A stretch of DNA of 64,000 nucleotides from Microbacterium neungamense (GCF_024971095.1 NZ_CP069717.1:2294001-2358000), one strand, 5' to 3'; counted from the first letter of the stretch, positions 1 to 12,405 are shown. Translations and numbers: made by a program. The notes: a model not told the origin generated them from the letters alone.

Positions 1-70
1 TGCTGCTGGCCGCTCCCCCGGCCGGGTCGACGTCCACGAGCACGAGGATCGGGTTCTCCGGGTACGCCAT
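1..70 (-). CDS. etfA: Electron transfer flavoprotein alpha subunit, N-terminal fragment
   Basis: Only the first 23 codons lie in the window. The reading starts at the ATG at 70..68 and gives MAYPENPILVLVDVDPAGG, the usual opening beta strand of an ETF alpha subunit. The stop of etfB ends one base upstream, so the two subunits are co-transcribed. By family, the EtfAB heterodimer carries FAD and passes electrons from acyl-CoA dehydrogenases to the quinone pool, which fits the acyl-CoA dehydrogenase gene 4 kb away. The rest of the gene lies off the left edge. Confidence 0.8.
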   Translation of the reverse strand, partial: MAYPENPILVLVDVDPAGGAASS

Positions 71-71
71 G

Positions 72-848
72 TCACACCAGCCTGTTCTGCGCGAGGAACT
101 CGACGAGGCGCTCGGCGGCGTCGCCCTCGTCGACGATCTTGATCCCGGCCGCACGCGGCGGCTTCTCCGACACCGCCGTCATGATGCTCCGCGGCGCCAG
201 CGACGGGTCGGCGGAGACCCCCAGGTCGGCGAGCGAGAGCACCTCAAGGGGCTTCTTCTTCGCCGCCATGATGCCCTTGAAGTTCGGGAACCGGGCATCC
301 GGCAGCGCCTCGGTGATCGAGATGACCGCGGGCAGCGGTGCGGTGACCTGCTGGTTCCCGCCGTCGGAGGCGCGCGTGCCGGTGACCCGGTCGACGCCGA
401 TGTCGACGGCGCTGAGCGCCGTCGCCTGCGCGTATCCGAGGTGCTCGGCGAGCATGGCCGGGATCATCCCGCCCGAGCCGTCGGTGGAGAGGTTGCCGGT
501 GATGACGAGGTCGGGTTCGCCGCGGCGGATGGCGGCCGCGAGCACCTCCGCGGTGAGGCCCAGGTCGGCACCGCGGAGCTCCTCGTCGACGACGTGGACG
601 GCGGACGTCGCGCCGATCGCCAGCGCGCGCCGGACGGATGCCGTCGCCGACTCGGGCGCCATGGACAGGGCCACCACCTCGGTGCCCGGGTTCCTGTCGG
701 CGTGGGAGAGGGCGACCTCGAGCGCGCGCTCCGTGATCTCGTCCAGCACGACCTCGCCGGCCGTGCGATCGGCCAGTCCGGTCTCGAGGTCGAGCCTGCG
801 GTCACCGTAGGTGTCGGGGACTTCCTTCACCAGGACGTAGATCTTCAT
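72..848 (-). CDS. etfB: Electron transfer flavoprotein beta subunit
   Basis: A 258-residue protein of normal EtfB length. It opens MKIYVLVKEVPDT and carries the adenine-nucleotide-binding beta-subunit fold, with the conserved stretch around DLVITGNLSTDGSGG (about 115-130) and the C-terminal signature LPDARFPNFKGIMAAKKKP (about 182-200). It forms the ETF heterodimer with the etfA that begins one base after its stop. It probably accepts electrons from the acyl-CoA dehydrogenase at 3829-5019. The leaderless promoter of a MarR gene lies divergently 100 bp upstream. Assignment is secure. Confidence 0.95.
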   Translation of the reverse strand: MKIYVLVKEVPDTYGDRRLDLETGLADRTAGEVVLDEITERALEVALSHADRNPGTEVVALSMAPESATASVRRALAIGATSAVHVVDEELRGADLGLTAEVLAAAIRRGEPDLVITGNLSTDGSGGMIPAMLAEHLGYAQATALSAVDIGVDRVTGTRASDGGNQQVTAPLPAVISITEALPDARFPNFKGIMAAKKKPLEVLSLADLGVSADPSLAPRSIMTAVSEKPPRAAGIKIVDEGDAAERLVEFLAQNRLV

Positions 849-935
849 CGACTGCTCCTCACGCCGCCTCCGAGTCTATCCGGGTGGGACTCGGTTTCAC
901 GCCGAACGATCCGCCGGTTCCGGGGCCGCGAACGG

Positions 936-941
936 TACCGT
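936..941 (+). promoter_or_regulatory. -10 element of the MarR gene, leaderless
   Basis: TACCGT followed by six bases and then the GTG at 948. The spacing would place the transcription start on the start codon, and no Shine-Dalgarno sequence is visible. This supports the 948 start over any upstream start. Confidence 0.6.
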
Positions 942-947
942 AGAGCC

Positions 948-1484
948 GTGGCCCGACCCCGCCCGCTGCCCATCGATCCGCTCGCCGAGGCGAAGCGCCA
1001 ATGGGTCGCGCACGGGTGGACGAATGCCGCGGACGGCATGGCCGTGGTGATCTCGGTGATGCGCGCCCAGCAGCTGCTGCAGGCGCGGGTGGATGCCACG
1101 CTGCGACCGTTCGGGCTCACCTTCGCCCGGTACGAGGTGCTGCGGCTGCTCGCGTTCAGCCGCGCCGGCCGGCTTCCCCTGTCGAGCGTGGTGGCGCGGT
1201 TGCAGGTGCATCCCACGAGCGTGACGAGCACCGCCGAACGACTGGTGCGCGACGGGCTGGTCACGCGCGAGCCGCATCCGCACGACGGGCGCGCCGCGAT
1301 GCTGACGCTGACGGATGCCGGCCGCGACCTCGTCGAGCGGGCGACGACCGCCCTGAACGCGGAGGTGTTCGCCGATCCCGGCCTGGACCCGGGCGACGCG
1401 GCCGACCTCGTCGGCATCGTCGCCCGGCTGCGCCGCAACGCCGGCGACTTCACCGACCCCCGTCCCCTCCCGGACCCGCTCTGA
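948..1484 (+). CDS. MarR family transcriptional regulator
   Basis: A 178-residue winged-helix regulator starting at GTG 948. The frame stays open far upstream, but that extension runs antisense through etfB and is not coding. The MarR core is clear: a helical dimerisation segment (about 20-55), the recognition helix region LQVHPTSVTSTAERLVRDG (about 85-104) and the wing EPHPHDGRAAMLTLT (about 107-121). It is divergent from etfB, so it may regulate itself and the ETF genes. The ligand is unknown. Confidence 0.9.
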   Translation: MARPRPLPIDPLAEAKRQWVAHGWTNAADGMAVVISVMRAQQLLQARVDATLRPFGLTFARYEVLRLLAFSRAGRLPLSSVVARLQVHPTSVTSTAERLVRDGLVTREPHPHDGRAAMLTLTDAGRDLVERATTALNAEVFADPGLDPGDAADLVGIVARLRRNAGDFTDPRPLPDPL

Positions 1485-1588
1485 TGCCGGTCCTCGTCGC
1501 AGGCTGACGGCGTGGGAGAGCTGCGCATTCACACCGTCCTCGAGCCCCCGGAACCCGTCCGCCAGATCCCGTCTGCTCGGGGCGGCTG

Positions 1589-2038
1589 TCAGTCGCCGTC
1601 GTAGACGTAGTGGTCGAAGCGCGCGGGCACGTGCATCCGCTGCCAGGCGAGCTCCTCGTCGCGGCGGGAGCGGTCGTGCGGGAACGCCTTGGCCGTGTAC
1701 CGCGGAACCTGCCGCGCGTGGCCGGCCATGTGCGCGACCGCGGCGGCCTGCCCGCACACCCGGGCCGCGGCGATCGCGGCCGGGTCGGTCGCCTCCCGCG
1801 CGGCGGCGTGGCAGGCGAACGCCTTCTCGCGCACGGCGTCGATGTCCAGCTCGCCGCGCATGAACGCCTGCGCCGCCTCCAGGGCCTCACGCGGGCGGGC
1901 ATCCGACGGCCGCTCGGCGAGGAACAGCGGGAGCAGCCGCTCGGCGCACGCCACCGTCCATTCGACGAGCTCGCGGCGATCCTCCACGGGAAGCGTCAGG
2001 TCGGCGTCGTCGGGCAGCACCTCGGTCACCCCGTTCAT
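1589..2038 (-). CDS. Imm5-like putative immunity protein
   Basis: A 149-residue, Ala/Arg-rich, all-helical protein starting at the ATG at 2038. It overlaps the stop of echA by 4 bp (ATGA), so it is translationally coupled to the enoyl-CoA hydratase. The pattern of [41 protein letters not shown] and AHMAGHA resembles the Imm5-like putative immunity proteins common in Actinobacteria. That family name comes from polymorphic-toxin loci. No toxin is present here, and the gene sits at the end of a valine-catabolism operon. Real function unknown; family call moderate. Confidence 0.65.
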   Translation of the reverse strand: MNGVTEVLPDDADLTLPVEDRRELVEWTVACAERLLPLFLAERPSDARPREALEAAQAFMRGELDIDAVREKAFACHAAAREATDPAAIAAARVCGQAAAVAHMAGHARQVPRYTAKAFPHDRSRRDEELAWQRMHVPARFDHYVYDGD

Positions 2039-2811
2039 CGGTGCGTGAAATGAGGGGGGCGCTTCTCGCGGAAGGCGGCCATCCCCTCCTTCTGGTCGGC
2101 GGTGTCGAACAGCGCGGCGAACGCCTGCTTCTCGTGCGCGAGCCCGTCGGACAGGAACGTCTCCATCGCGGCATCCAGCGCCGCCTTCGCGGCGTACACC
2201 GACGGCAGCGACTTCGATGCGATCGTCTCGGCCAGCTTCGCGGCCTCGTCCAGCAGATCGGATGCCGGGACGACGCGCGAGACCAGGCCGATCCGCTCCG
2301 CCTCCTCCGCGCCGATGAGCCGGCCGGACAGGATGAGCTCGGCGGCCTTGTAGTACCCGACGGCGCGGATGAGCCGCTGCGTGCCGCCCATCCCGGGGAT
2401 CACGCCGAGGTTGATCTCGGGCTGACCGAAGGTCGCGGTGTCGGCGGCGAGGATGATGTCGCACATCATCGCCAGCTCGCATCCGCCGCCGAGCGCATAC
2501 CCGGACACGGCGGCGATCACGGGGGTGCGGACCGCGGCGAAGTCGCTCCACGCGCCGAAGTGATCCGTCGCGAGCATCTCGGCGGCGGTCTTCGACTCCA
2601 TCTCCTTGATGTCGGCGCCGGCGGCGAACGCCTTCTCGGACCCGGTCACCACGATCGCGCCGATCGCGTCGTCCTCGTCGAAGGCGACGGCCGCGGCGGC
2701 GACCTCCTCCGCCACGGTGCGGTTCAGAGCGTTGAGGGCCTGCGGCCGGTCGAGGGTGATCCACCCCACCCGTTCTCGTCGTTCGGTCCGGATCGTCTCG
2801 TACTCGGTCAT
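2035..2811 (-). CDS. Enoyl-CoA hydratase (crotonase family)
   Basis: 258 residues, normal for a crotonase. The two catalytic glutamates are in place: Glu112 in [12 protein letters not shown] and Glu132 in [13 protein letters not shown]. The oxyanion-hole loop AAGADIKEM is at about 63-71. The ATG at 2811 was chosen because upstream sequence in frame is the non-coding palindromic repeat. In this operon (mmsA, acyl-CoA dehydrogenase, mmsB upstream) it would hydrate methacrylyl-CoA in valine degradation, although general short-chain enoyl-CoA hydratase activity is also possible. A 3-hydroxyisobutyryl-CoA hydrolase gene is not seen nearby. Confidence 0.92.
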   Translation of the reverse strand: MTEYETIRTERRERVGWITLDRPQALNALNRTVAEEVAAAAVAFDEDDAIGAIVVTGSEKAFAAGADIKEMESKTAAEMLATDHFGAWSDFAAVRTPVIAAVSGYALGGGCELAMMCDIILAADTATFGQPEINLGVIPGMGGTQRLIRAVGYYKAAELILSGRLIGAEEAERIGLVSRVVPASDLLDEAAKLAETIASKSLPSVYAAKAALDAAMETFLSDGLAHEKQAFAALFDTADQKEGMAAFREKRPPHFTHR

Positions 2812-2858
2812 GTCGCTCCCTCCACCGCAACGCCGCGGCAGTACCAGTATTCCCCACG

Positions 2859-2925
2859 GTTTGGGGCGGATCTTCACGTTCGGGGCGGCACCGCGCCGCC
2901 CCGAACGTGAGAATCCGCCCCAAAC
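2859..2925. repeat. 67-bp palindromic intergenic element, copy 1
   Basis: Two 31-bp arms (2859-2889 and 2895-2925) are inverted repeats with two mismatches around a 5-bp loop. The arms begin GTTTGGGGCGGAT and contain ACGTTCGGGGCGGC. The same element recurs at 50114-50180. It lies between the stop of mmsB and the start of echA. As RNA it would form a very stable hairpin that could attenuate transcription between the two genes. Confidence 0.9.
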
Positions 2926-2944
2926 GAGAGTGGCGGGGGGGAAG

Positions 2945-3832
2945 TCAGACCTCGCTGTCGCGGATCTCGGTGATGATGCCCGAGAAGTCGCGCGCAGCGC
3001 CCTCGCCGGAGGCGTAGGCGGAGTAGATCTCCTGGGCGAGGCGGCCCATCCGAGCATCCGTCGAGGTCTGCTCGATCGCCTGCAGCGCGAGCCCCAGGTC
3101 CTTCGCCATCAGGGCGCCGGCGAAGCCGGGCTGGTAGTCGCGGTTCGCGGGACTGGTGGGCACGGGACCCGGCACCGGGCAGTTCGTCGTCAGCGCCCAG
3201 CACTGACCGGATGCCTGCGACACCACGTCGAACAGCACCTGATGCTCGAGCCCGAGCCGCTCCCCGAGCACGAACGCCTCGGCCACCGCGATCTGGGTGA
3301 CGCCGAGGATCATGTTGTTGCACACCTTGGCCGCCTGCCCGAGGCCCGGCCCGCCGCAGTGCACGATCCGCTTCCCCATCGCCTCCAGCAGCGGCAGCGC
3401 CTCGGCGAAGTCCTCGTCGGACCCGCCGACCATGAACGCCAGCGTCGCGTTCTCCGCACCGACGACGCCGCCGGAGACGGGCGCGTCGATGTTGCGGTGC
3501 CCGGCCGCCACCGCCATCTCGTGCGCCGTGCGCGCCTCGTCCACCGCGATCGTGGACGACTCGATGAACAGAGTCCCGGGCCTGGCCGCGGCGAGCAGCC
3601 CGTCCCGGTACGCCTCGATGACGTGCTTGCCGGCCGGGAACATCGTGATCACGACGTCGGCATCGGCGACCGCATCCGCCCCGCTCTCCGCGACCGGGAT
3701 GCCGGCCGCCCGCGCCGCCTCGTCCGCGGCCGGCACGACGTCGTAGCCGAGCACCTCGTGCCCCGCCTTCACCAGGTTCTTCGCCATCGGCAGGCCCATG
3801 TGGCCGAGGCCGAGGAAGCCGATGCGGGTCAT
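2945..3832 (-). CDS. mmsB: 3-hydroxyisobutyrate dehydrogenase
   Basis: 295 residues. The NAD-binding motif GFLGLGHMG is at 5-13, the substrate-binding signature [12 protein letters not shown] at 116-127, and the catalytic lysine is Lys169 in KVCNNM. These mark the beta-hydroxyacid dehydrogenase family, and the length and context point to 3-hydroxyisobutyrate. It oxidises 3-hydroxyisobutyrate to methylmalonate semialdehyde, the substrate of mmsA upstream. Its ATG overlaps the stop of the acyl-CoA dehydrogenase gene by 4 bp. Downstream comes the 67-bp hairpin element, then echA. Confidence 0.93.
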   Translation of the reverse strand: MTRIGFLGLGHMGLPMAKNLVKAGHEVLGYDVVPAADEAARAAGIPVAESGADAVADADVVITMFPAGKHVIEAYRDGLLAAARPGTLFIESSTIAVDEARTAHEMAVAAGHRNIDAPVSGGVVGAENATLAFMVGGSDEDFAEALPLLEAMGKRIVHCGGPGLGQAAKVCNNMILGVTQIAVAEAFVLGERLGLEHQVLFDVVSQASGQCWALTTNCPVPGPVPTSPANRDYQPGFAGALMAKDLGLALQAIEQTSTDARMGRLAQEIYSAYASGEGAARDFSGIITEIRDSEV

Positions 3833-5019
3833 GATCCGCTCCGCATCGACGCGGAGCCCGCGGGACGCAGCATCTCCCGCCCGACGATGAGTCGCATGAT
3901 CTCGTTCGTCCCTTCCAGGATCTGATGCACGCGCAGGTCGCGCACGACCTTCTCGATCCCGTAGTCCTGAAGGTACCCGTAGCCGCCGTGCAGCTGAAGG
4001 GCCCGGTTGGCGACGTCGAACCCGGCATCCGTGGCGAAGCGCTTCGCCATCGCGCACCGCATCGTGGCGTCCGGCGCCTTCTCGTCGACCGCCTGCGCGC
4101 CGTCGCGCACCATGAGCCGCGCGGCCTGCAGGTCGGTGCGCATGTCGGCCACCGCGAACAGGATGGACTGCTTCTCGGCCAGCGGCTCCCCGAACGCGAC
4201 CCGCTCGTGCACATACTGCACCGCGCGGTCGAGGGCCCACTGCGCACCGCCCAGTGAGCAGGCGGCGATGTTGAGGCGTCCGCCGTTCAGCGCCGACATC
4301 GCGATCGCGAACCCGCGCCCCTCCTCGCCGAGCACGGCCGATGCCGGCACCCGTACGCCGTCCAGGATGACCTGGCGCGTCGGCTGCGCGTGCCAGCCCA
4401 TCTTCTTCTCCGGCACGCCGAAACTGAGGCCCTCGGCGTCGCCGGGGACGAGGAACGCGGTGATGCCCTTGGCGCCCGAGCCGGGCTCGCCGGTGCGGGC
4501 CATCACCACGTAGACGGCGGCCTCACCCGCGCCCGAGATGAACTGCTTCACGCCGGTGAGCACGTACTCGTCGCCGTCCCGCACCGCGCCGGTGACGAGG
4601 GCGGCGGCATCCGACCCCACCCCGGGCTCGGTCAGACAGTACCCGCCGAACTCGGCCATGGCGGTGAGATCCGGCAGCCAGCGGGCGCGCTGGGCGTCGT
4701 CGCCGTAGGTGTCGATCATCCACACCACCATGTTGTGGATCGAGATGTACGCGGCCACGGCGGGGTCGGCCTTCGCGAGCTCCTCGAAGATCGCGACGGT
4801 GTCCACGCGGGAGAGCCCGGAGCCGCCGGACTCCTCCCGGACGTAGACGCCGCCCAGGCCGAGCTCGCCCGCCCGCCGGAGCGCCTCGCGCGGGAAGGTG
4901 TGGTGCTCGTCCCAGTCCAGGGCATGCGGGGCGAGCTCGGTCTCGGCGAAGTCGCGGACCGCGGCGAGGATCGCCTCGCGCTCCTCGGTGCTGACGGTGG
5001 GGGTCATGGTGTCTGACAT
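3829..5019 (-). CDS. Acyl-CoA dehydrogenase, probably isobutyryl-CoA
   Basis: 396 residues with the three acyl-CoA dehydrogenase domains. The FAD/substrate signature YCLTEPGVGSDAAA is at 127-140 and the catalytic glutamate is Glu369 in QILEGTNEIM. The C-terminal flavin motif LHGGYGYL is at 343-350. ATG 5019 was preferred because a GAGACG ribosome-binding-like sequence precedes it; MTPTVS four codons later is an alternative. Between mmsA and mmsB it should oxidise isobutyryl-CoA to methacrylyl-CoA, with electrons going to EtfAB. Substrate is inferred from context. Confidence 0.9.
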   Translation of the reverse strand: MSDTMTPTVSTEEREAILAAVRDFAETELAPHALDWDEHHTFPREALRRAGELGLGGVYVREESGGSGLSRVDTVAIFEELAKADPAVAAYISIHNMVVWMIDTYGDDAQRARWLPDLTAMAEFGGYCLTEPGVGSDAAALVTGAVRDGDEYVLTGVKQFISGAGEAAVYVVMARTGEPGSGAKGITAFLVPGDAEGLSFGVPEKKMGWHAQPTRQVILDGVRVPASAVLGEEGRGFAIAMSALNGGRLNIAACSLGGAQWALDRAVQYVHERVAFGEPLAEKQSILFAVADMRTDLQAARLMVRDGAQAVDEKAPDATMRCAMAKRFATDAGFDVANRALQLHGGYGYLQDYGIEKVVRDLRVHQILEGTNEIMRLIVGREMLRPAGSASMRSGS

Positions 5020-5038
5020 CGCGTCTCGCTTCCCTCGC

Positions 5039-6541
<1,503 letters not shown>

Positions 6542-6770
6542 TCTGCTGACACTCCTCCGTGCCGTCATTGGCACAGTGACAGAATACTCGGGCATCCGTG
6601 CAATTGCTAGGGCTTCCTACTATCGGACCAGGCGCGGTCGGCGGGGCGGATGCCGGCGCCGCCGCGGCGCTCCCAGACCAGCACGATCTGGGCGTTCCCG
6701 GTCACCGCCGAACCCCGGGCGCTGTGGAGAATCCGCGGAACGCGCCCGGCTGTGCAGGATGAACGCCCGG

Positions 6771-9700
6771 CTACCCCTGCGCGTCCACGAGCACCGCGAC
6801 GGAGCGGGCCGGCACGGTGACCGTGCCGCTCGCCGCGTCCCACGTGGTCGCCGTGACCACGGCATCCGCTCCCTCCGCCTGCGCGGGAGTGAGCGCGAAG
6901 TCGCGTCCGGCGAGCGCGCCGACGGTCTGGGCGACCGGTTCGGGCGAGGCGTTGAACACCACCAGCGCGCCGTCCAGCTCGGGGTCGACGTCCTCGCCGA
7001 GCAGGTCGTCGATGAGCATCACGATGACGCCGGGCGTGGCATCCGTCCCGCCGTTCGGGAACGACACCTTCTGCGCGATCAGCTCCGCGGAGCCGAGCCG
7101 GAGCAGGTCGACCTCGCCGCGCACGCGCAGCAGATCGAGAGCGGATGCCTCGGCCGCGGCGATGTCGGCCGGTGCCGGCTTCAGCGCCGGGTCCGCCAGC
7201 AGCGGCGCCATGACCGGCCACTTCTCGCGGTTGTCCGCCGCCGGCGGCAGCCCGGAGCCGAACGTGGACTCCTGACCGGTCCAGTCGATGCGGTTGAACC
7301 AGTCGCCGGAGTTGTAGCTGTTGCGGTCGAGGGACTTCGAGCGCAGCAGCTCGGTGCCGGCGTGCCAGAACGAGGGCGACTGCGACAGGGTGACGGTCGC
7401 GAGAGACAGCGTGTTCATCCGCACCCGGTCGGCCATCGGGGTGTCCCGCGGGAGCTTCAGCACCGACAGGTCGTACAGGGTCTCGTTGTCGTGCGCGTCG
7501 ACGTAGTTGATCACCTCGTCCGGGTGCTCGGCGTACCCGGCCGGGGAGCCGCGGTAGTCGATGTCCTCGCCCGCGGTGGTCCGCCCGTCGCTGGTCGTGA
7601 ACGCGTAGTCGCGGAGGTTGCCGGCGAGGCCGAGCTTGACCAGGTCGGTCTCGTGGCCGAGGTCGGCGAGCGCCTGCTCGACGGTGCCGTTGATCGGGTC
7701 GCCGTTCGGGTCGGTGCCGAGCCCGGTGCCGAAGCCCTGCCGGAAGGTCGACGACGAGTCGACGGGGCTGCCGCCGTGCACGGCGTCGCGCAGCCGGTCG
7801 TTGAAGGTGCCGATGCCGGTGCCGGCGAGCTGGCCCTGCACGGCCTGCTCGAACAGCGCGTTGTTCGCCACCTCGCCGAAGTTCCAGCCCTCGCCGTAGA
7901 GGTAGACGGCCTTTCCGTCGACGCCGTCCCTCTTCACGGTGAGCGCGTCCAGCGCCTCGCGGATCGCCCGCATGTTGCCGGTGGAGTGGTGCCCCATCAG
8001 GTCGAAGCGGAACCCGTCCACCCGGTAGTCGCGGGCCCAGGTCACGATCGCGTCGACCATGAGCTTCTGCGCGGCCAGGTGCTCGGTGGCGACGTTCTGG
8101 CAGCACGTCGAGGTCTCCACCGCGCCGGCGGCGTTGAGCCGGTGGTAGTAGCCCGGCACGACCCGGTCGAGCACGGAGCGCTCGCCCTGCCCGGACTCGG
8201 CGGTGTGGTTGAACACGACGTCGAGCACCACCTGAAGGCCCATGCCGTGCAGCGCGCCGACCATGGAGCGGAACTCCGCCACGCGGGCGCCGCCGTCCGG
8301 GTTCACGGCGTAGGAGCCCTCGGGGGCGAGGTAGTGGAAGGGGTCGTAGCCCCAGTTGAAGCCGTCCTGGTCGGCGACGGCCTGGATGCACTCCTGCTGG
8401 GCGGTGTCGGCCGGCCCGAACGAGGCGAGGTCGCAGGCCGGTTGCGCCTGGGCCGCGCGGTCCTCCTCGATGCTGGCGATGTCGAAGGACGGCAGCAGGT
8501 GCACGGTGTTGATGCCGGCATCCGCAAGCTCGCGCAGCTGCGCCGTGCCGGCGCTGTCACGCGCGAAGGCGCGATAGGTGCCGCGCTCCTCCGCGGGAAC
8601 CGTCTCGTCGCCGATCGAGAAGTCGCGGATGTGCAGCTCGTAGATGGCGCGGTCGACGTTGCGCTCCACCGCCGGCGCCTCTGCCCTCCGCCACTGCTTC
8701 GGCTGCCACTTCTTGTCGTCGAGGTCGATCGCGACGGCGCGCTCGGAATCGACCGTCAGGGCGACCGCGTACGGGTCGGTGACGAGGTTCGTCTCGATCC
8801 GGCCGGTGGCCGGGGCGTAGACGACCACCTCCCACAGGTATTCGTCGCCCTTCAGGCCCTTGCCGCCGGTGACCTCCCAGACTCCGGATGCCGCATCGCG
8901 GGCGGCCTCGTGACGGACCGGGTCGCCGTCGGCGCCGGCCTCCCAGGTCAGCAGCGTGACGCTCTGGGCGGTGGGCGCCCACAGCCGGAAGGCGGGCCGC
9001 TTGCCGTCGAAGCTCACGCCGAGCTCGACGTCCTCGAGCGCGGCCGCAAACAGATCGTCGAGGACGCCGGGGATCTGCACGCCGGTGAACGCCGTCAGCG
9101 CGCCGGACGTGTCGCGCTGCGCGACGGCGAGCCGGGTGCGCAGGAGCGCGGCGGCGTCGGCATCCGTCACCCGCAGCGCGAGGTAGCCCTCGAGCGCGGG
9201 GAAGCGCGCGAGCTGCTCCTCGGTGAGCCCGCCCTCCACCACCTCGAGCGGGATCGGGTCGGCGCCGGTGACCTCGCCGTCGACGACCTCGAGGGCGGCG
9301 TCCGCGGAGGAGTACAGCTGGTAGGCGGCGCGGTCGATGGATCCGAGGTTCGCCGGCCAGGCGATGGTGGTCTCGTCGATCCAGTGCGCGCGCTGCTCGC
9401 CGGTGCCGGGCAGCGGCGGGTCGGCGCTGGTGATCTCGAGGATGTGGGTGGCGAGGGTGTACCGGAAGCTCGTGACCTTGCCCTCGGTGGCGCTGAACGA
9501 GATGTTCGCGCCGTCGCGGACGCCGTCGGCGCCGTAGTTCTCCGCCCAGCTCAGCCCGTGTGCCGCCTTCACCTCGTATGCGCCGGTGGGCAGGTCGTCG
9601 GTGGAGAACTCGAACACGCCGTCGCGGTCGGCGTCTGCCATCAGCGTGGCCAGGCAGTCCGGCGCCCAGTCGCCGGCGCAGCCGAGCTCGCTCTGCAGCG

Positions 9701-12310
9701 AGCCGGGGAGCGTGACGATCGGGCCTTCGGCGGTGGACTGCACGATGTTGGTGCGCGGGTCGAAGTAGAAGGTGATCGGGCCGCCGGCGTGGCTGATGAC
9801 GATGTTGGGCCCGTCGGGCACGCCGTTCGCACCGTAGTTGATGCTCCAGCTGCCGTTGACGGCGACCTTGTACTCGTAGTCGCCGGCGGGCAGGTCGAAG
9901 GTGCCCGCCCACACGCCGTCGGCGCGCAGGGTGAGCTTCGCCTTCTCGCAGGCGGGGTCCCAGTCGCCGGCGCAGCCGAGCTCGGAGTTCAGGCTGCCGG
10001 GCACGGTCACCATGTCGATCGGCGACTCCGGCTCCTCGCCGGGCGTGAGGGTGACGGCGTTGCCGACCGAGGCGTACGTGGATGCGGCGGCGCGGTTGCC
10101 GGCGGCATCCGTCGTCACGGCGCGGTACTCGAGGAGGGTGCCGCTGTCGAGACCGCGCACGTCGTGGAAGACGCGCGGCTCGGTGTCCTCGGCGGCGCCT
10201 TCCACACCACGGCGGACAGCGCCGGCACCGTGATCGAGGTCGCCGCCCCGGCGTCGGTGGCGATGGGGGCGGCGTCCCCGTAGAGCACGGCGTAGGACGC
10301 CTCCGCGGTGAGCGTGGTGAGGTCGACCGTCTGTGCGCTGGTGGCGTTGTTCACCGCGACGAGGTACTCGACCTTCTCCCCGGCGTCGACGCGCGAGAAC
10401 GCGTACACGCCCGGACCGGATGCCGCGTACCGCTCGATCTGCGCGCCGGCGTCCAGCGCCGGGTGCGCCTCGCGCAGGGCGGACAGGGTCGCGATGTGCT
10501 GATAGAGCGGGGCGTTCGTGTGGTACCGGTCGACGGAGCCGGCCTGCTCGCCGGTCACCAGCGCCTGGTTCGCGTACTCGGCGACCTCGGTGGCGAACAG
10601 CGTCTGACGGGCGTCCTTGTCGCCGCCGGGGCCGGCGAAGCCCTGCTCGTCGCCGTAGTAGACGACCGGCTGGCCGCGGCTGAGGAACATCAGCTCGTGC
10701 GCCAGCTCGTCGCGCGCCAGCGGGGCATCCGTCGAACGCAGGAAGGAGCCCACGCGCCCCATGTCGTGGTTGCCGAGGAAGGTGGGCAGGGCCGTGGCCG
10801 ACGAATCCGGCGTGGTGTACCGGTCGTCCCCCGCGAAGAGGGACTGCAGCCCCTTGGCGGAGTTGCCGGAGGCGTAGCTGACCGCGGAGGACTGGAAGGT
10901 GAAGTCGAGCACCGAGTTCATGTCGGTGTCGCGGACGTACGGGGCGAGCTTGACTGGGTCGGCGTCGTAGACCTCGCCGAACATGAAGAAGTCGTCGTTG
11001 CCCTGAGCGTGCGCGTAGTCGAGCACCTCGCGGGTCCACGTCTCCCAGAACTCGAAGTTCACGTGCTTGACGGTGTCGATGCGGAAGCCGTCGATGCCGA
11101 GGTCGATCCAGTCCTGGTAGACGTCGACGAAGCCGTTCACGACGGTGGGATGCTCGGTCATCAGGTCGTCGAGACCGTCGAAGTCGCCGTAGGTGACCGA
11201 CTCGCCGGTCCAGGTCGAGTTGCCGCGGTTGTGGTACAGGGTCGGGTCGTTCAGCCAGGACGGCACCTTGAGCTCGCGGTCGGCCTCGGCGATCTCCGGC
11301 GTGTACGGGAAGCTCGTGGCCGGGTCGAGGGCCGGGAAGGCGCCGCTGCCGGCGTGGTCGGCGGGATCGAATGGCGTGCCGCTCGCGTCGGTGTACGGGC
11401 GGGTCGCCTGGTCGATGTAGGAGTACTGCCCCTCGGCGTAGTCGATGACATCGGCGGTGTGGTTGGTGATGATGTCGAAGTACACCTTGATGCCGCGCGC
11501 GTGCGCGTCGTCGATCAGCGCGGCGAGCTCCTCGTTGGTGCCCAGATGCGGGTCGATGCGGGTGAAGTCGGTGACCCAGTAGCCGTGGTAGCCGGCGGAT
11601 GCCGCGTCGCCGGTGCCCTGCACGGGGCGGTTGGCGAAGCTCGGGGTGAGCCAGATGGCGGTGGTGCCGAGACCCTCGATGTAGTCCAGGTTCTGGCGGA
11701 GGCCGGCGAGGTCGCCGCCCTGGTAGAAGCCCTTGTTCGTCGGGTCGAAGCCGGTGACCAGCCGGTCGCCCTCGAGCCCGCCGGTGTCGTTCGCGGCGTC
11801 CCCGTTCGCGAACCGGTCGGTCATCACGAAGTAGAACTGCTCGCCGGCGCCGGGCTGGCGCACCGGTGCGGCAGCGAGGGCGTCGTCGTCGGAGGTGTAG
11901 CCGCCGCGAAGGTCGGACACCTCGACGCCGACCCGCTTGATCGTGTCGTCGAAGGTGAAGCGGAGGGTGGCGGGCCCGGCGATCGTGAGCGGGATGTTCT
12001 CACCCCCGCCGTCGAGGCCGTAGGACTCGTCCCAGCTGTCGTTGAGCGCGACCTTGTACTGGTAGCTGCCGGCGGGCACCTCGAACGCGGCGGAGTATAC
12101 GCCGGGGGCTCCGGTGGCGGCGAGGTCGGTGGCGGCGCAGTCGGGCGCCCAGTCGGCGGGGCAGCCGAGCTCGGACTGCAGGTCGCCGACGAGGGCGACC
12201 GTGCGGTCGGCGGCGGCGGCCGGCGCGGGCGCGGCGGCACCGAGGAGGGATGCGGCGAGCGCGCCGATGGCGAGCAGGGCGGCACGGCGTGAGGCTGTCG
12301 TCTTCGACAC
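6771..12310 (-). pseudogene. Secreted alpha-amylase/pullulanase fusion, frame broken near 10195
   Basis: One very large secreted enzyme is split between two frames. The first part (12310 to about 10200) has a signal peptide (1-34, ending APAAAA), an X25-type starch-binding module (about 36-125) and a GH13 alpha-amylase domain with Asp412 in GFRIDTVKH, Glu446 in FGEVYD and Asp516 in FLGNHD. The second part (about 10195 to 6771) has two more X25-like modules (each containing SELGCAGDW) and a pullulanase domain with [25 protein letters not shown] and VDAHDNE. The amylase C-terminal strand ends VPALSAVVWK and the frame then changes directly to EDTEPRVFHDV, so linker sequence expected between them is missing. 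Each half keeps its active-site residues. It would debranch and hydrolyse starch or glycogen outside the cell. Confidence 0.85.
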
Positions 12311-12391
12311 GGGTTCTCCCTGGGGGCTGGGGAGGGCACGGCGGCGTGCCCGGATCGCTGTGGGCGACGGTAGCAGGGGCGACGGACGTCG

Positions 12392-12405
12392 TGCAAGCGT
12401 TTGCA
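12392..12405. promoter_or_regulatory. LacI-type operator upstream of the amylase-pullulanase
   Basis: Near-perfect palindrome TGCAAGCGTTTGCA with the central CG typical of LacI-family operators. It lies 82 bp upstream of the amylase start. The regulator is not encoded next to it. Confidence 0.65.

Noticed and set aside
69..947. Long in-frame extension upstream of the MarR gene
   Set aside because: It runs antisense through etfB; the leaderless promoter at 936-941 sets the start at 948.
1589..2038. A toxin-immunity pair at the end of the valine operon
   Set aside because: No toxin, secretion or adhesin gene is nearby, so only the family resemblance was reported.
6600..6770. Possible small gene after the amylase-pullulanase
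   Set aside because: A short minus-strand frame (VTGNAQIVLVWERRG) is visible, but it has no start, no ribosome-binding site and no recognisable family. It was left out.
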